A stretch of 44,959 nucleotides of DNA from Curvibacter soli (GTDB lineage: Bacteria > Pseudomonadota > Gammaproteobacteria > Burkholderiales > Burkholderiaceae_C). The notes beneath the pieces were generated by a model. That model made no database searches. It had not been told where the DNA came from and was given only the letters and a program-made list of their open reading frames with translations. How positions within the stretch are numbered: position 1 is the stretch's first letter; the number at the start of each line of letters is the position of its first letter. The DNA lies in assembly GCF_029211125.1 (NCBI RefSeq), contig NZ_JARGEN010000049.1, positions 1 to 44,959 of the forward strand, read 5' to 3'. Of this stretch, positions 25,913-34,931 are shown piece by piece. The position numbers and the translations under genes are program-made.

Positions 25913-26074
25913 TTGCCTCTGCATCCTCCAGGGAAAATAGGGGTCAGATTCGAATTGTTCCGCCTACTACCCGTACAGCGAGGAAGGGCTGGGAACCTCT
26001 TGAAACCGCCGTTTTCCTGCCCATCACTGGCTGAGATTGCCTGCAATTTTCGGATCTGCTGATTTTTTTGGGCA

Positions 26075-26229
26075 ACCTCATGTTTCCCTTCCTGTCCGCC
26101 GGACTCGACGCCTGCGTCGAAAAGGCCGTTCCCGAACTGAAGCGCCGCGGCATCTTCCGACGCGAATACGAGGGCCGCGCCCCGCGCGAGAACCTGGGCC
26201 TGCCCCGACCGGCGAACCGGTTTTTCTGA
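26075..26229 (+). pseudogene. Flavin-dependent monooxygenase (NtaA/DszA type), C-terminal remnant
   Basis: The forward frame reads FPFLSAGLDACVEKAVPELK, RRGIFRREYEGRAPRENLGL and PRPANRFF with a stop at 26229. This is the characteristic tail of nitrilotriacetate/dibenzothiophene-sulfone monooxygenase-like LLM flavoproteins (...PELQRRG.FR..Y.G.TLRE.LGL..P.N). The first ~90% of the gene is missing. It is the only coding-like content in 25913-26262. Confidence 0.65.
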
Positions 26230-26262
26230 ATGGGCGACGGAAAGCGCCGACAATCCAGCGCC

Positions 26263-26892
26263 ATGAAGACCTTGCAGCCGCCTCCGAACCGCTGGCCCCT
26301 GCCAGTCCGCGCCGCCGGCGCGCTGCTGCTGGGCGCGGCAACCTGCCTGGCGGGCCGGGCGCAGCAACCGTCGGCGGCCCCGCCGCCCTCCCCGCCACCC
26401 TCCCCGCGCTTCCAGCCCGCGCCGGGCGGCGCCTCCGTGATCGACACCACCTACCGGCTCGAATGGCAGCGCTGCGTGGAAGGCATGGCGTGGAATGGCA
26501 AGACCTGCACCGGCACGCCCCTGCGCATGGCGTATGCGCAGGCCCAGACGCTGGCCCTGGAGCGCGGCAAGGCCGACGGCACGGGCTGGCGGCTGCCGCG
26601 CGCCAACGAGCTGCGCCGGCTGTGGGACAAGTCCGCCAAACCGCCGGGCCTGGACATGCGCTACTTTCCCGCCGCGCCGCTGGACTGGCACTGGAGCAGC
26701 ACGGTCAGCATCGCCACGCGCCTGAACAACCCCTACAGCTACGGCACCGCCGCGCAGGGCAACCAGGCCGGCGGCGCCGTCATCGGCACACGCCAGGCCT
26801 GGGCCGTGGACATGGCGAGCGGCGAAGCAAGCGCGAACATGGGGCGCGGCGAGGAACTGGTGGTACGGCTGGTGCGTTCGCTGGCGCAATAG
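26263..26892 (+). CDS. Exported DUF1566-domain protein
   Basis: The 209-residue protein has a probable signal peptide (PVRAAGALLLGAATCLAGRA), a Pro-rich linker (APPPSPPPSPRFQPAPGG) and a DUF1566/Lcl C-terminal-like domain: LEWQRCVEGMAWNGKTCTG, AQTLALERGKADGTGWRLP, RANELRRLW, HWSSTVS, and a C-terminal RLVRSL. Such domains are found in surface or periplasmic proteins of unclear role. ATG 26263 is preferred to 26230 because the signal peptide then has a more normal n-region. Thirty-three bases separate it from the monooxygenase remnant. Confidence 0.8.
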   Translation: MKTLQPPPNRWPLPVRAAGALLLGAATCLAGRAQQPSAAPPPSPPPSPRFQPAPGGASVIDTTYRLEWQRCVEGMAWNGKTCTGTPLRMAYAQAQTLALERGKADGTGWRLPRANELRRLWDKSAKPPGLDMRYFPAAPLDWHWSSTVSIATRLNNPYSYGTAAQGNQAGGAVIGTRQAWAVDMASGEASANMGRGEELVVRLVRSLAQ

Positions 26893-27020
26893 GCCAGCCC
26901 ACGCCGACAGCCACCGGGATTCGCCCTGCCGGCCAAGCCGACCCGGACCGACCCCGATTCCCACGCTGGAAACCGGGTAAAGGTCATGGTGATGCAATTC
27001 ACAAGGCAAAGAATCGATAC

Positions 27021-27212
27021 ATGGACTTGTACAAGCCAGGCGCCCGCTTCCTGCTCCAGGGCCGGGAGGTCACGGTTGATTTCGTGCTGATGCAGCGCGG
27101 CAGGATGCGCGTCTATCTGCGCGGGGATCCCAAGGCGCACGACCCGTCGGAGCTGCAGCCCCTGGCCCCCATGCCGGCAAAGGCCAGCGAATCCACCGTG
27201 CGTAAAAAATAG
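27021..27212 (+). CDS. Small hypothetical protein (63 aa)
   Basis: ATG 27021 opens MDLYKPGARFLLQGREVTVD, followed by FVLMQRGRMRVYLRG and a Pro/Ala-rich tail. The composition and a compact beta-strand-like pattern suggest a real small soluble protein, possibly a KOW/SH3-like fold, but I do not recognise a family. A longer frame running through it from upstream is a shadow of the DUF1566 gene. Confidence 0.5.
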   Translation: MDLYKPGARFLLQGREVTVDFVLMQRGRMRVYLRGDPKAHDPSELQPLAPMPAKASESTVRKK

Positions 27213-27291
27213 GGCCGGCATCGTTCAAATTTTTGGAACGCTCCATCCAAACGGCAGCCATCGACTCCCGGGTGGATGTCCCTACATTCAA

Positions 27292-27525
27292 CCTGGAAAC
27301 AGCAGTTGACCGCTTTGTATTCCTTGACAGGCCGCATGAAATCTATCGTTGATGACTCCGATGGCGTTCACCTTTTGGGTGAGAGCGCTATGCACCCGCC
27401 AGCACCGCGCTCGGCGCGCCATGCGGCGTTGCTCCTCCTTGCGGGCAATAGCCCGCCGCGTCGTCGCGTCTTGCCTGGCACCCCGATCACGGCACCGGCA
27501 GGCGCATCCAACTGCCGTTTCCAGG
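27292..27525 (+). mobile_element. MITE family A, copy 3 (234 bp)
   Basis: Ends CCTGGAAACAGCAGTTG and CAACTGCCGTTTCCAGG. Flanks are TTCAA (27287-27291) and TTCAT (27526-27530), one mismatch in five. It lies 25 bp before the dioxygenase start codon, so the gene's ancestral promoter was probably displaced upstream. Confidence 0.9.
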
Positions 27526-27550
27526 TTCATGGCAAGGAATCACGCAAGCC

Positions 27551-28369
27551 ATGACGCAACACACCACCCTTCCCCGCCTGCCCGTCTACTTCATCTCCCA
27601 CGGTGGCGGCCCCTGGCCCTGGATGCGGGCCGAAACGGGCGGCGCCTACGACAAGCTGGCCGCTGCGCTGGCCGACATGCCGCGCCAGGTGGGCCGCACG
27701 CCCCAGGCCATCCTGATGATTTCCGCCCACTGGGAGGAAGACGTGTTCACCGTGCAGGGCAGCGCCCAGCCCGGCATGGTCTACGACTACGGCGGCTTTC
27801 CCGAGCACACCTACCACGTGCACTATCGCAGCGCCGGCTCGCCCGCGCTGGCGCAGCGGGTGCTGGACCTGCTGGGGGCCGCCGGCCTGCCCGCCGGCTT
27901 GGATGCCAGCCGCGGCTACGACCACGGGATGTTCTCGCCCATGCGCGCCATCTACCCCGAAGCGCAGGTGCCCGTGGTGCAGCTCTCGCTCAAGAGGGGG
28001 CTGGAGCCGGCGGCGCACCTGGCGCTGGGCCGCGCCCTGGCGCCCCTGCGCGACGAGGACGTGCTCATCATCGGCAGCGGCCTGACGTACCACAACCTGC
28101 GCGCCTTCGGCCCGCAGGCGCGCGCGCCTTCCAAGCTGTTCGACGACTGGCTGCTGCAGACCGTTGTGCAAGCGCCGCCGCCGGCGCGCACCCAGGGCCT
28201 GCTGGACTGGGCCGCCGCGCCCGCTGCGCGCTTGTGCCACCCGCGCGAGGAGCACCTCATCCCCCTGATGGTGGCCGTGGGCGCTGCCGAAGCGGAGCCC
28301 GCCAGCCGCGTGTACCACGAGGACGCCTTCATGGGCGGGCCGGCGGTGTCGAATTTCCGGCTGGGCTGA
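27551..28369 (+). CDS. DODA-type (LigB-fold) class III extradiol dioxygenase
   Basis: The 272-residue protein is in the YgiD/4,5-DOPA-dioxygenase group, non-heme metal enzymes opening catechol rings. Likely metal-binding histidines are in YFISHGGGPWPWM, MISAHWEEDVFTV and IGSGLTYHNLRAF; SRGYDHGMFSPMRAIYP is also family-typical. The physiological substrate is unknown. ATG 27551 is the first in the frame after the MITE. Confidence 0.92.
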   Translation: MTQHTTLPRLPVYFISHGGGPWPWMRAETGGAYDKLAAALADMPRQVGRTPQAILMISAHWEEDVFTVQGSAQPGMVYDYGGFPEHTYHVHYRSAGSPALAQRVLDLLGAAGLPAGLDASRGYDHGMFSPMRAIYPEAQVPVVQLSLKRGLEPAAHLALGRALAPLRDEDVLIIGSGLTYHNLRAFGPQARAPSKLFDDWLLQTVVQAPPPARTQGLLDWAAAPAARLCHPREEHLIPLMVAVGAAEAEPASRVYHEDAFMGGPAVSNFRLG

Positions 28370-28394
28370 CGCGTCCGGCGGATGCGCCGGCAAC

Positions 28395-28446
28395 TACCAT
28401 TTTGATAGCTGGTGCCGCAGGCAGATCAAGCGCGAGGGGCTTGTTT
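28395..28446 (+). repeat. Short interspersed repeat, after the dioxygenase gene
   Basis: ACCATTTTGATAGCTGGTGC, CGCAGGCAGATCAAGCGCGA and GGGGCTTGTTTG form a moderately degenerate copy between convergent genes. Confidence 0.65.
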
Positions 28447-28456
28447 GATGCTCAAT

Positions 28457-28587
28457 GCCCGGCCCACGGCCCGACCAGCAGCAAGATGGCCGGCAGCGCC
28501 ACGGTGGCGGGGTGGTTCACGCGCAGGGCCCAAGCAAAGCCGGCAATGGTAGCGGCGCCCGCCTCGCCCTGCTCTGCGCGCCCCGCG
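28457..28587 (-). pseudogene. Possible C-terminal remnant of a membrane protein
   Basis: Just after the TonB-receptor stop, the reverse strand reads GAATIAGFAWALRVNHPATV and ALPAILLLVGPWAGH with a stop, one good hydrophobic segment but no start codon in frame. It may be the end of a deleted membrane-protein gene. Unidentified. Confidence 0.3.
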
Positions 28588-30699
28588 TCAGAAACTCGCC
28601 TGCAGGCCGATCTTCAGGCTGCGCCCCGGCAGCGGCGCTTTCGGAAACGCGGTGCTGGTCAGGATCGACGTGGCGCTGTAGGCCAGCTTGTCAGTGATGT
28701 TGTCCAGCCGCGCATACCACAGCAGGCTGGCCGGGGTGGTGCCGGCCTGCACCTTGGCACGGTAGGTGAAGGCCGCCTTCCACAGCGTGTAGGCGTCGGT
28801 GGCGCGGCTGCCGTCGTCGGGCACGCGGTTTTGCGCGGCCAGGTGGTCGAAGCCCAGCCGGGCGCCCCACGGTCCTTCGCCCCAAGCCAGCGTGGCGCCC
28901 AGGCGAGCGGGCGCGATGCGCGGCAGCGGTTCGTTGGTGTCGAGGTTGGTGGCGCGCACTAGGTCGCCGCGCAGGTCCAGGTCGAGCACCGAGCCGTCCG
29001 CCGCCCTGCCGGCCACGCCGCGCTCACCCAGCAGGCGCACGGTGCCGCTGGCCTCCAGCCCGGTGAAGCGGGCGCGCACACCGTGGTAGGCGTATTCGGG
29101 GAAGGCTTCCTCGCCGCTGGCGGGGTCGGGGTTGCGTTCTCCCTCGCCGCTCAGCGTGTCGCCCGTGGGCACCAGACCGATGTAGTTGCCGAAGCGGCTG
29201 ATGTAGGCATTGACGTTGAACTTGTGCGGGCCGTCCTTCCAGCCCGCGCCGATGTCGAAGTTGGTGGAACGTTCCTTCTTCAGGCTGGCATCGCCGGTTT
29301 CCCAGGCCGCGGTGGCCACGTGGGGGCCGTTGGCATACAGCTCGTAGTCCTTGGGCGCGCGCTCGGTGTAGGCCAGGTTGCTGGTCAGTTGCCACTGCGG
29401 CGCCAGCCACACCAGCGCCCCCACCGCCGCGCTGTGCGGGCTGAACTTGTGGCTGTCGGGCGCGAAGCGGTCCACGTCGGGGTTGCCGAACGAATCCACC
29501 TTCACCTGCTCGGTGCGCGCGCCGAAGCTCAGGCGGCCCCAGCCGGTGGCGAGTTCTTCGTGGATGAAGAGCGCGTCGCTGCGCGTGCGGCTGAAGGGGA
29601 CGAATGCCTCTTCGCCCACGGCGGAGAAGCGGGTGGCGTCGCTCTGCAGGCCCACCACGCCTTCCAGCGGGCCCAGCCTGGCGTGGCGCACTTCCACGCG
29701 CAGGTCGTTGCCGTCGTTGGCAAAGCGCGTGCCGGGCTCACCGCCCTCGAACTCGGTGTGCTCGTAGCTGGTGTGGCCGAACTGGGCCTTGATGTTCTGG
29801 ATGAAGTCCATGGGGTTGCGCCACAGCCCTTCGAGCGCGTAGCGGTCGCTCTGCATGCCAATGCGCACGTCGTCCTCGGCCACCGTGCCGTAGCTGCTGC
29901 GGTAGGTGGCGGCCGATGCGCCCAGATAGCCATGGTCGAAGAACAGCGTGCCGCCCACCGCGCCGCCGTGCGTGCTGCTGGCGGAATTGCAGATGCGCCG
30001 CCCGAAGCCGGGCGTGGCAGAGTTTTCGCAATCCAGGTCCGTGGGCACCTTCACGTCCTGCGTGTGGCGGTCGAACGCATCGACGTGCAGCGCGAAGCGG
30101 TCATTGCTGCCCTCCACCAGCACGCCGGCGCTGCGCTCGTGGTTGCCGGTGGCGGCGCCCAGGTCGGCGCGGCCCATCACGCCGTCGAGCGGCTCGGTGG
30201 GGATGCGGTTGTCGATCACGTTGACCACGCCGCCCACGGCGCTGCCGCCGTACTGCAGTGCACCGGGGCCGCGCAGCACTTCGATGCGCTCGATGGTCAG
30301 CGGGTCGATCGGCACCGCGTGGTCGTAGCTCAGCGCCGAGGCGTCGAGCGTCGCACCGCTGTTCTGCAGCACGCGGATGCGGTCGCCGTCCTGTCCGCGG
30401 ATGATGGGCCGGCTGGCGTTGGGGCCGAAGTACGTGGCCGATACGCCGGGCGTGCCGTCGAGCGTGTCGCCCAGCGTGGTGCCGCGCCGCAGCGTGAGTC
30501 CGTCGCCGCTGTAGGTGGCCGCCGGGGCGATCAGGTCGCTGCTGCCCAGGGGGTTGCCGGTGACGGTGACTTCCTTCAGGCTTTGCGCGTCGGGGGAGGC
30601 GTCCTGCGCGGACGCGAGGGAGGGTGACAGGAGGGCCGACGACGCGGCCCAGGCGAGGATGGCAGCGCTGACGGCGCTGCGGCGGAATGCTGGATTCAT
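28588..30699 (-). CDS. znuD: TonB-dependent outer-membrane receptor, ZnuD-like
   Basis: The 703-residue receptor has a signal peptide (AILAWAASSALLSPSLASAQ), a TonB box-like SLKEVTVTG, and a plug domain with PGVSATYFGPNASRPIIRGQ, GDRIRVLQNSG, IERIEVLRGPGALQYGGSAV and GGVVNVIDNRIP. A 22-strand-type barrel follows, ending in GLQASF with terminal Phe. The plug sequence follows the ZnuD zinc-receptor pattern, and the upstream His-rich protein gene supports metal uptake. The paired His/Cys-containing extracellular loop is visible near DLDCENSATPGFGRRICNSA. The zinc assignment is inferred. ATG 30699 lies 88 bp after the upstream stop. Confidence 0.85.
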   Translation of the reverse strand: MNPAFRRSAVSAAILAWAASSALLSPSLASAQDASPDAQSLKEVTVTGNPLGSSDLIAPAATYSGDGLTLRRGTTLGDTLDGTPGVSATYFGPNASRPIIRGQDGDRIRVLQNSGATLDASALSYDHAVPIDPLTIERIEVLRGPGALQYGGSAVGGVVNVIDNRIPTEPLDGVMGRADLGAATGNHERSAGVLVEGSNDRFALHVDAFDRHTQDVKVPTDLDCENSATPGFGRRICNSASSTHGGAVGGTLFFDHGYLGASAATYRSSYGTVAEDDVRIGMQSDRYALEGLWRNPMDFIQNIKAQFGHTSYEHTEFEGGEPGTRFANDGNDLRVEVRHARLGPLEGVVGLQSDATRFSAVGEEAFVPFSRTRSDALFIHEELATGWGRLSFGARTEQVKVDSFGNPDVDRFAPDSHKFSPHSAAVGALVWLAPQWQLTSNLAYTERAPKDYELYANGPHVATAAWETGDASLKKERSTNFDIGAGWKDGPHKFNVNAYISRFGNYIGLVPTGDTLSGEGERNPDPASGEEAFPEYAYHGVRARFTGLEASGTVRLLGERGVAGRAADGSVLDLDLRGDLVRATNLDTNEPLPRIAPARLGATLAWGEGPWGARLGFDHLAAQNRVPDDGSRATDAYTLWKAAFTYRAKVQAGTTPASLLWYARLDNITDKLAYSATSILTSTAFPKAPLPGRSLKIGLQASF

Positions 30700-30787
30700 G
30701 GGTTTTCCGAAAAAAGAGACGCAACCAGGGGCAGCCAGCCGCCGCACGCGCGGTGCGTGGGAAGCGGGCCCTACGGAGGGAAGCGGT

Positions 30788-31177
30788 TCAGCGGAAAACC
30801 GGCGGCGCGCGTGCCTGGAACGCGGCGGCCAGCGCCACGGCCAGCCGGCCCGTGGCAGGCGCGGCAAAGGCTTGCACGGCAGGCAGCAGCGGCAGCGCCT
30901 GCGCCAGCACGGGCGCTGCGCCGCCGCCGTGGCTCAACTGGTCGAACAGGTGGCAGTCGGCAGCCGTGCCATGGCCGGCGAACAGGGCGGCCCAGCCATG
31001 GGCATCGTCATGCGCCTCGCCGGCATGCGCGCCGTGGGCATGGGGCCCGTGCAGCACCTCGTGCATCTGCCCCAGCGCGGGCGCCAGGCACAGGGCCAGC
31101 AGCAGCGCCCACAGCCAGCGCGGGCTGGCAGCGCCGCGCAGGCGCTGCAGAAGGGGCACGGATGAAGGCGCGGGCAT
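30788..31177 (-). CDS. His-rich exported protein (DUF2946-like)
   Basis: The 129-residue protein has a hydrophobic N-terminal segment (WLWALLLALCLAPALG), then a dense histidine region (MHEVLHGPHAHGAHAGEAHD), then CHLFDQLSHGG, a pattern of small DUF2946-like proteins linked to metal uptake, and a second hydrophobic stretch. It probably binds zinc in the periplasm and is co-transcribed with the receptor gene. A TA-type MITE begins 17 bp upstream of its ATG, inside an inverted repeat, so the original promoter and any Zur site would now be beyond it. Confidence 0.75.
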   Translation of the reverse strand: MPAPSSVPLLQRLRGAASPRWLWALLLALCLAPALGQMHEVLHGPHAHGAHAGEAHDDAHGWAALFAGHGTAADCHLFDQLSHGGGAAPVLAQALPLLPAVQAFAAPATGRLAVALAAAFQARAPPVFR

Positions 31178-31194
31178 GGAGGGCGATCATTCTA

Positions 31195-31354
31195 GTGCAG
31201 TGTTCAACGCTAAGCAGCACATAAAACCGCGCCTTTTGACGCATGGCGGCGTTGCAAATCCTCGCGATAGCTGGGGCTATCGCTGTGGTTTGCGCCTTGC
31301 CCTGCGCCAAAACGCATCGCTTTTATTTGTGCCGCCAAGCATCGAACACTGCAC
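31195..31354 (+). mobile_element. TA-type MITE, copy 2 (160 bp)
   Basis: GTGCAGTGTTC/GAACACTGCAC ends with TA at 31193-31194 and 31355-31356. Internal hairpin GCGATAGC-TGGG-GCTATCGC at 31262-31281 keeps the stem of copy 1 with a different loop. Inserted between the His-rich gene and the pirin gene's 3' side. Confidence 0.88.
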
Positions 31355-31391
31355 TAGTCGCCCTCCCCCGGTGCAGGCAGCGCTGCGCGGC

Positions 31392-32290
<899 letters not shown>

Positions 32291-32294
<4 letters not shown>

Positions 32295-32833
32295 TCGGGC
32301 TTGAGATGGCGCGCAAAGGTCTTGCGGAACTTCTCCACCTTCGGGCCGACCACGAAGGCGCAATAGCCCTGGTTCGGGTGCTTGGCAAAGTAGTTCTGGT
32401 GGTAGTCCTCGGCGGGCCAGTAGTTCGCCAGCGGCTGCACCTCCGTCACGATGGAGGCGCCGCCGAACAGCCTGTCGGCGGCCATCTGGCGCAGCATGGC
32501 CTCGGCCTGCTGCTGCTGCTCGGGCGTGTGGGTGTAGATGCCGCTGCGGTACTGTGTGCCCACGTCGTTGCCCTGGCGGTTGAGCGTGGTCGGGTCGTGC
32601 GTGGCGAAGAAGATTTCGAGAATCTCGTGCAGGCTGATCTGCTGATCGTCGAACTCCAGCCGCACGGCTTCGGCGTAGCCCGTGTCGCCCGTGCAGACCT
32701 GCTCGTAGCTCGGGTGCGGCACGCGGCCATTGGCATAGCCGCTTTCCACGTCGGTCACGCCGCGCACGCGGTCGAACACGGCCTCGGTGCACCAGAAGCA
32801 GCCGCCCGCCAGTGTGATGGTTTGTGTCGTCAT
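32291..32833 (-). CDS. msrA: Peptide methionine-S-sulfoxide reductase MsrA
   Basis: MsrA repairs methionine S-sulfoxide in oxidised proteins. The 180-residue protein has the catalytic GGCFWCTEAVF, GYANG, YEQVCTGDTGYAEAVRLEFD, and RSGIYTHTPEQQ followed by PAEDYHQNYFAKHPNQGYC. Normal length. It precedes pirin with an ATGA overlap. Confidence 0.96.
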
Positions 32834-32930
32834 TGCCCTCCTCCTGGGGTGTGCTGGCGCATTGTGGCCCGCAAATCCGATGCCGGTGTGGCAGCATGCA
32901 AAAACCTTCCACGCGCCGGTAGTTCAACAT

Positions 32931-32984
32931 CGAAAATGCCATCCAGCGCTTGCTCTGCCTGCGTAGGATGCTATTTTTCTGATA
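32931..32984 (-). repeat. Short interspersed repeat upstream of msrA
   Basis: Degenerate reverse-oriented copy: CTATCAGAAAAATAGC, CTACGCAGGCAGAGCAAGCG and CTGGATGGCATTTTCG. It lies about 100 bp upstream of msrA and may be in its promoter region. Confidence 0.55.
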
Positions 32985-33054
32985 GTCCCGCAGCCCCTGC
33001 CGGCCAACCGTCTGGAGTCTGGTTGACGCTGCAAGGCAGGATGTCTACATTGAT

Positions 33055-33230
33055 CCTAAATCCGGCAGTTGAACCAACCGAAAAACTGAAGAAACCCAAT
33101 ATCCATGCGGGTTTCCAAAGACTTCGCGTGACTGCAGAGCAGTTCCAAATGGGTGAGTCTGGAAAGCATGGAAACTCAATGCATGACAGGCACTTGCTCG
33201 AATTTTGGGGATTCAACTGCCGTTTCTAGG
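33055..33230 (-). mobile_element. MITE family B, copy 2 (176 bp)
   Basis: Ends CCTAAATCCGGCAGTTGA (33055) and TCAACTGCCGTTTCTAGG (ending 33230), with perfect TTGAT duplications at 33050-33054 and 33231-33235. The interior is a close reverse-oriented match to the element at 186-361. Confidence 0.9.
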
Positions 33231-33337
33231 TTGATAGCCAATCAGTCATCAATACGACTTACGCGAAACAGGTCGAAGCCAGTCGTCCTCTCCCTGGCGC
33301 AGCCCCTTGCCGCATCCTTCGATTTGCGTAAGTCCTC

Positions 33338-33608
33338 ATGAAACCGCATGCCGCTCCCCCAGCTCCTCTGCCGTGCCAAGACCGACGCCGCGCCGCCGTG
33401 CCGCCGCGCCGCGAGCGCCGCAAGGAGGCCCGCCCCGGGGAACCGCTGGACGCCGCGCTCGACCTCTTCGTCGAGAAAGGCTTTGCCGCCACCCGCGTCC
33501 GCGCCGAGGTGGTGGGGCCGGCGCAGGGCCTGCTGCACCAGATGCTGGAGCGCGGCATGGCGCGCGCGGCGAGTTCCGCACGGAGTCGATGCCGAGCGTG
33601 CAGCCGCC
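33338..33608 (+). pseudogene. TetR-family regulator relic
   Basis: The forward frame reads RRERRKEARPGEPLDAALDL and FVEKGFAATRVRAEVV, the start of a TetR DNA-binding domain, but the rest of the helix-turn-helix is missing. It then jumps to QGLLHQMLERGMAR and, after a frame change, GEFRTES, like the C-terminal part of a TetR protein. It thus has an internal deletion and frameshift, and is cut at its end by the TA-type MITE. Confidence 0.6.
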
Positions 33609-33610
33609 TA

Positions 33611-33771
33611 GTGCAGTGTTCGATGCTTGGCGGCACCAATAAAAGCGATGCGTTTTGGCGCAGGGCAAGGCGCAAACCACAGCGATAGCCGTAGCTATCG
33701 CGAGGATTTGCAACGCCGCCATGCGGTCAAAAGGCGCGGTTTTATGTGCTGCTTAGCGTTGAACACCGCAC
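33611..33771 (-). mobile_element. TA-type MITE, copy 3 (161 bp)
   Basis: Reverse orientation relative to copies 1 and 2. Ends GTGCAGTGTTC and GAACACCGCAC (one mismatch in the arm), TA at 33609-33610 and 33772-33773, hairpin GCGATAGC-CGTA-GCTATCGC at 33681-33700. Confidence 0.87.
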
Positions 33772-33851
33772 TAGAATCGAAAAGCTTGCCCCCCGCGCGA
33801 CATGCCCCCCACATCCCATTCTTTCTTTTTTCTCCCGGAGCCCTGACCGCC

Positions 33852-34538
33852 ATGAACCTGCCCTTGAACACCGAAGCAGACATCGCCGACCCGCTGGCGC
33901 AGGCCCGCTTCAACATGGTGGAGCAGCAGATCCGCCCCTGGCATGTGTCGGACCCGCGCATCCTCGACCTGCTGGCCGAAGTGCGGCGCGAGGATTTCGT
34001 GCCCGCCGAGCACGCCGCGCAGGCGTTCATGGACCTCGAAATCCCCCTGCCCGGCGGCCAATGCATGCTGGCGCCCAAGGTAGAGGCGCGCTTCCTGCAG
34101 GATCTGCAGATCCAGCCGCACGAGCGCGTGCTGGAGATCGGCGCCGGCTCGGGCCACATGGCCGCCCTGCTCTCGCGGCTGGCCGCCAGCGTGGTCAGCG
34201 TGGACATCCGGCCCGAACTCGTGCGCATGGCCCAGGCCAACCTGCGCAAGGCCGGCATCGCCAACGTGCAGGTGCTGCAGGCCGACGGCGCCGTCGGCGC
34301 CATCTCGGGCGGCCCGTTCGACGTGATCGTGGTCAGCGGCTCGGTGGCCCGCGTGCCGCAGAACCTGCTCGACCAGCTCAAGGACGGCGGACGGCTCGAA
34401 GCCGTGGTGGGCGACGAGCCCATGATGCGCGCCACCGTCGTGCGCCGCACGGGCAGCAGCTTCGTCGTTTCCGAGCCGTGGGACATCGTCGTGCCCCGGC
34501 TGGAGCACTTCCCCGAGCCTTCGCACTTCAGCTTCTGA
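33852..34538 (+). CDS. Protein-L-isoaspartate O-methyltransferase-like protein
   Basis: The 228-residue protein has QARFNMVEQQIRPWHVSDPR at the start, REDFVPAEH, the SAM-binding VLEIGAGSGHMAALLSRLA, and SVDIRPELVRMAQANLRKAG with the acidic ribose-binding residue. It is a PCMT-fold methyltransferase of the betaproteobacterial group often found beside a rhodanese gene; true isoaspartyl repair activity is not certain. ATG 33852 is 80 bp after the TA-type MITE. The rhodanese gene starts 11 bp after its stop. Confidence 0.9.
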   Translation: MNLPLNTEADIADPLAQARFNMVEQQIRPWHVSDPRILDLLAEVRREDFVPAEHAAQAFMDLEIPLPGGQCMLAPKVEARFLQDLQIQPHERVLEIGAGSGHMAALLSRLAASVVSVDIRPELVRMAQANLRKAGIANVQVLQADGAVGAISGGPFDVIVVSGSVARVPQNLLDQLKDGGRLEAVVGDEPMMRATVVRRTGSSFVVSEPWDIVVPRLEHFPEPSHFSF

Positions 34539-34549
34539 CGCGCCCGCAG

Positions 34550-34903
34550 ATGATCGCCCAGGTCCGCCCCGCCCAACTGTCCGACTGGCTCGCCGCGCAG
34601 GCCGGCGCCCCGGACGCTGAACCACCCGTCGTGCTGGACGTGCGCGAACCGTGGGAGCTGCAGACCGCCAGCGTGGCGCCCGAGGCCGGCTTCCGGCTGG
34701 TGGCCATCCCCATGGGCGAAGTGCCCGCCCGCCTGGGCGAACTGGAGCCCGAACGCCCCGTGGCCTGCCTGTGCCACCACGGCGCGCGCAGCCTGCGCGT
34801 GGCGTCGTTCCTGGCGGCCAACGGCTTCGCGCAGGTCGCCAACATCGCGGGCGGCATCGACGCCTGGTCGCATGAGCGCGACGCGGGCGTGCCGCGCTAC
34901 TGA
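34550..34903 (+). CDS. Rhodanese-domain protein
   Basis: The 117-residue single-domain protein contains VVLDVREPWELQTASV, the active-site loop CLCHHGARSLRVASFL (Cys-X-His-Gly-Ala-Arg) and NIAGGIDAWS, all typical of rhodanese/GlpE-like sulfurtransferases. It is probably co-transcribed with the methyltransferase gene. The gene converges on waaA, whose stop lies 28 bp beyond. Confidence 0.92.
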   Translation: MIAQVRPAQLSDWLAAQAGAPDAEPPVVLDVREPWELQTASVAPEAGFRLVAIPMGEVPARLGELEPERPVACLCHHGARSLRVASFLAANGFAQVANIAGGIDAWSHERDAGVPRY

Positions 34904-34931
34904 AAAGCCAGCCGAACCGCGCGAATAGCCC

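Noticed and set aside
29083-30627. 514-codon open frame on the plus strand opposite the TonB receptor
   Set aside because: It is antisense to a well-supported receptor gene, with His/Val/Ala/Arg-rich composition and no motifs; a high-G+C shadow frame.
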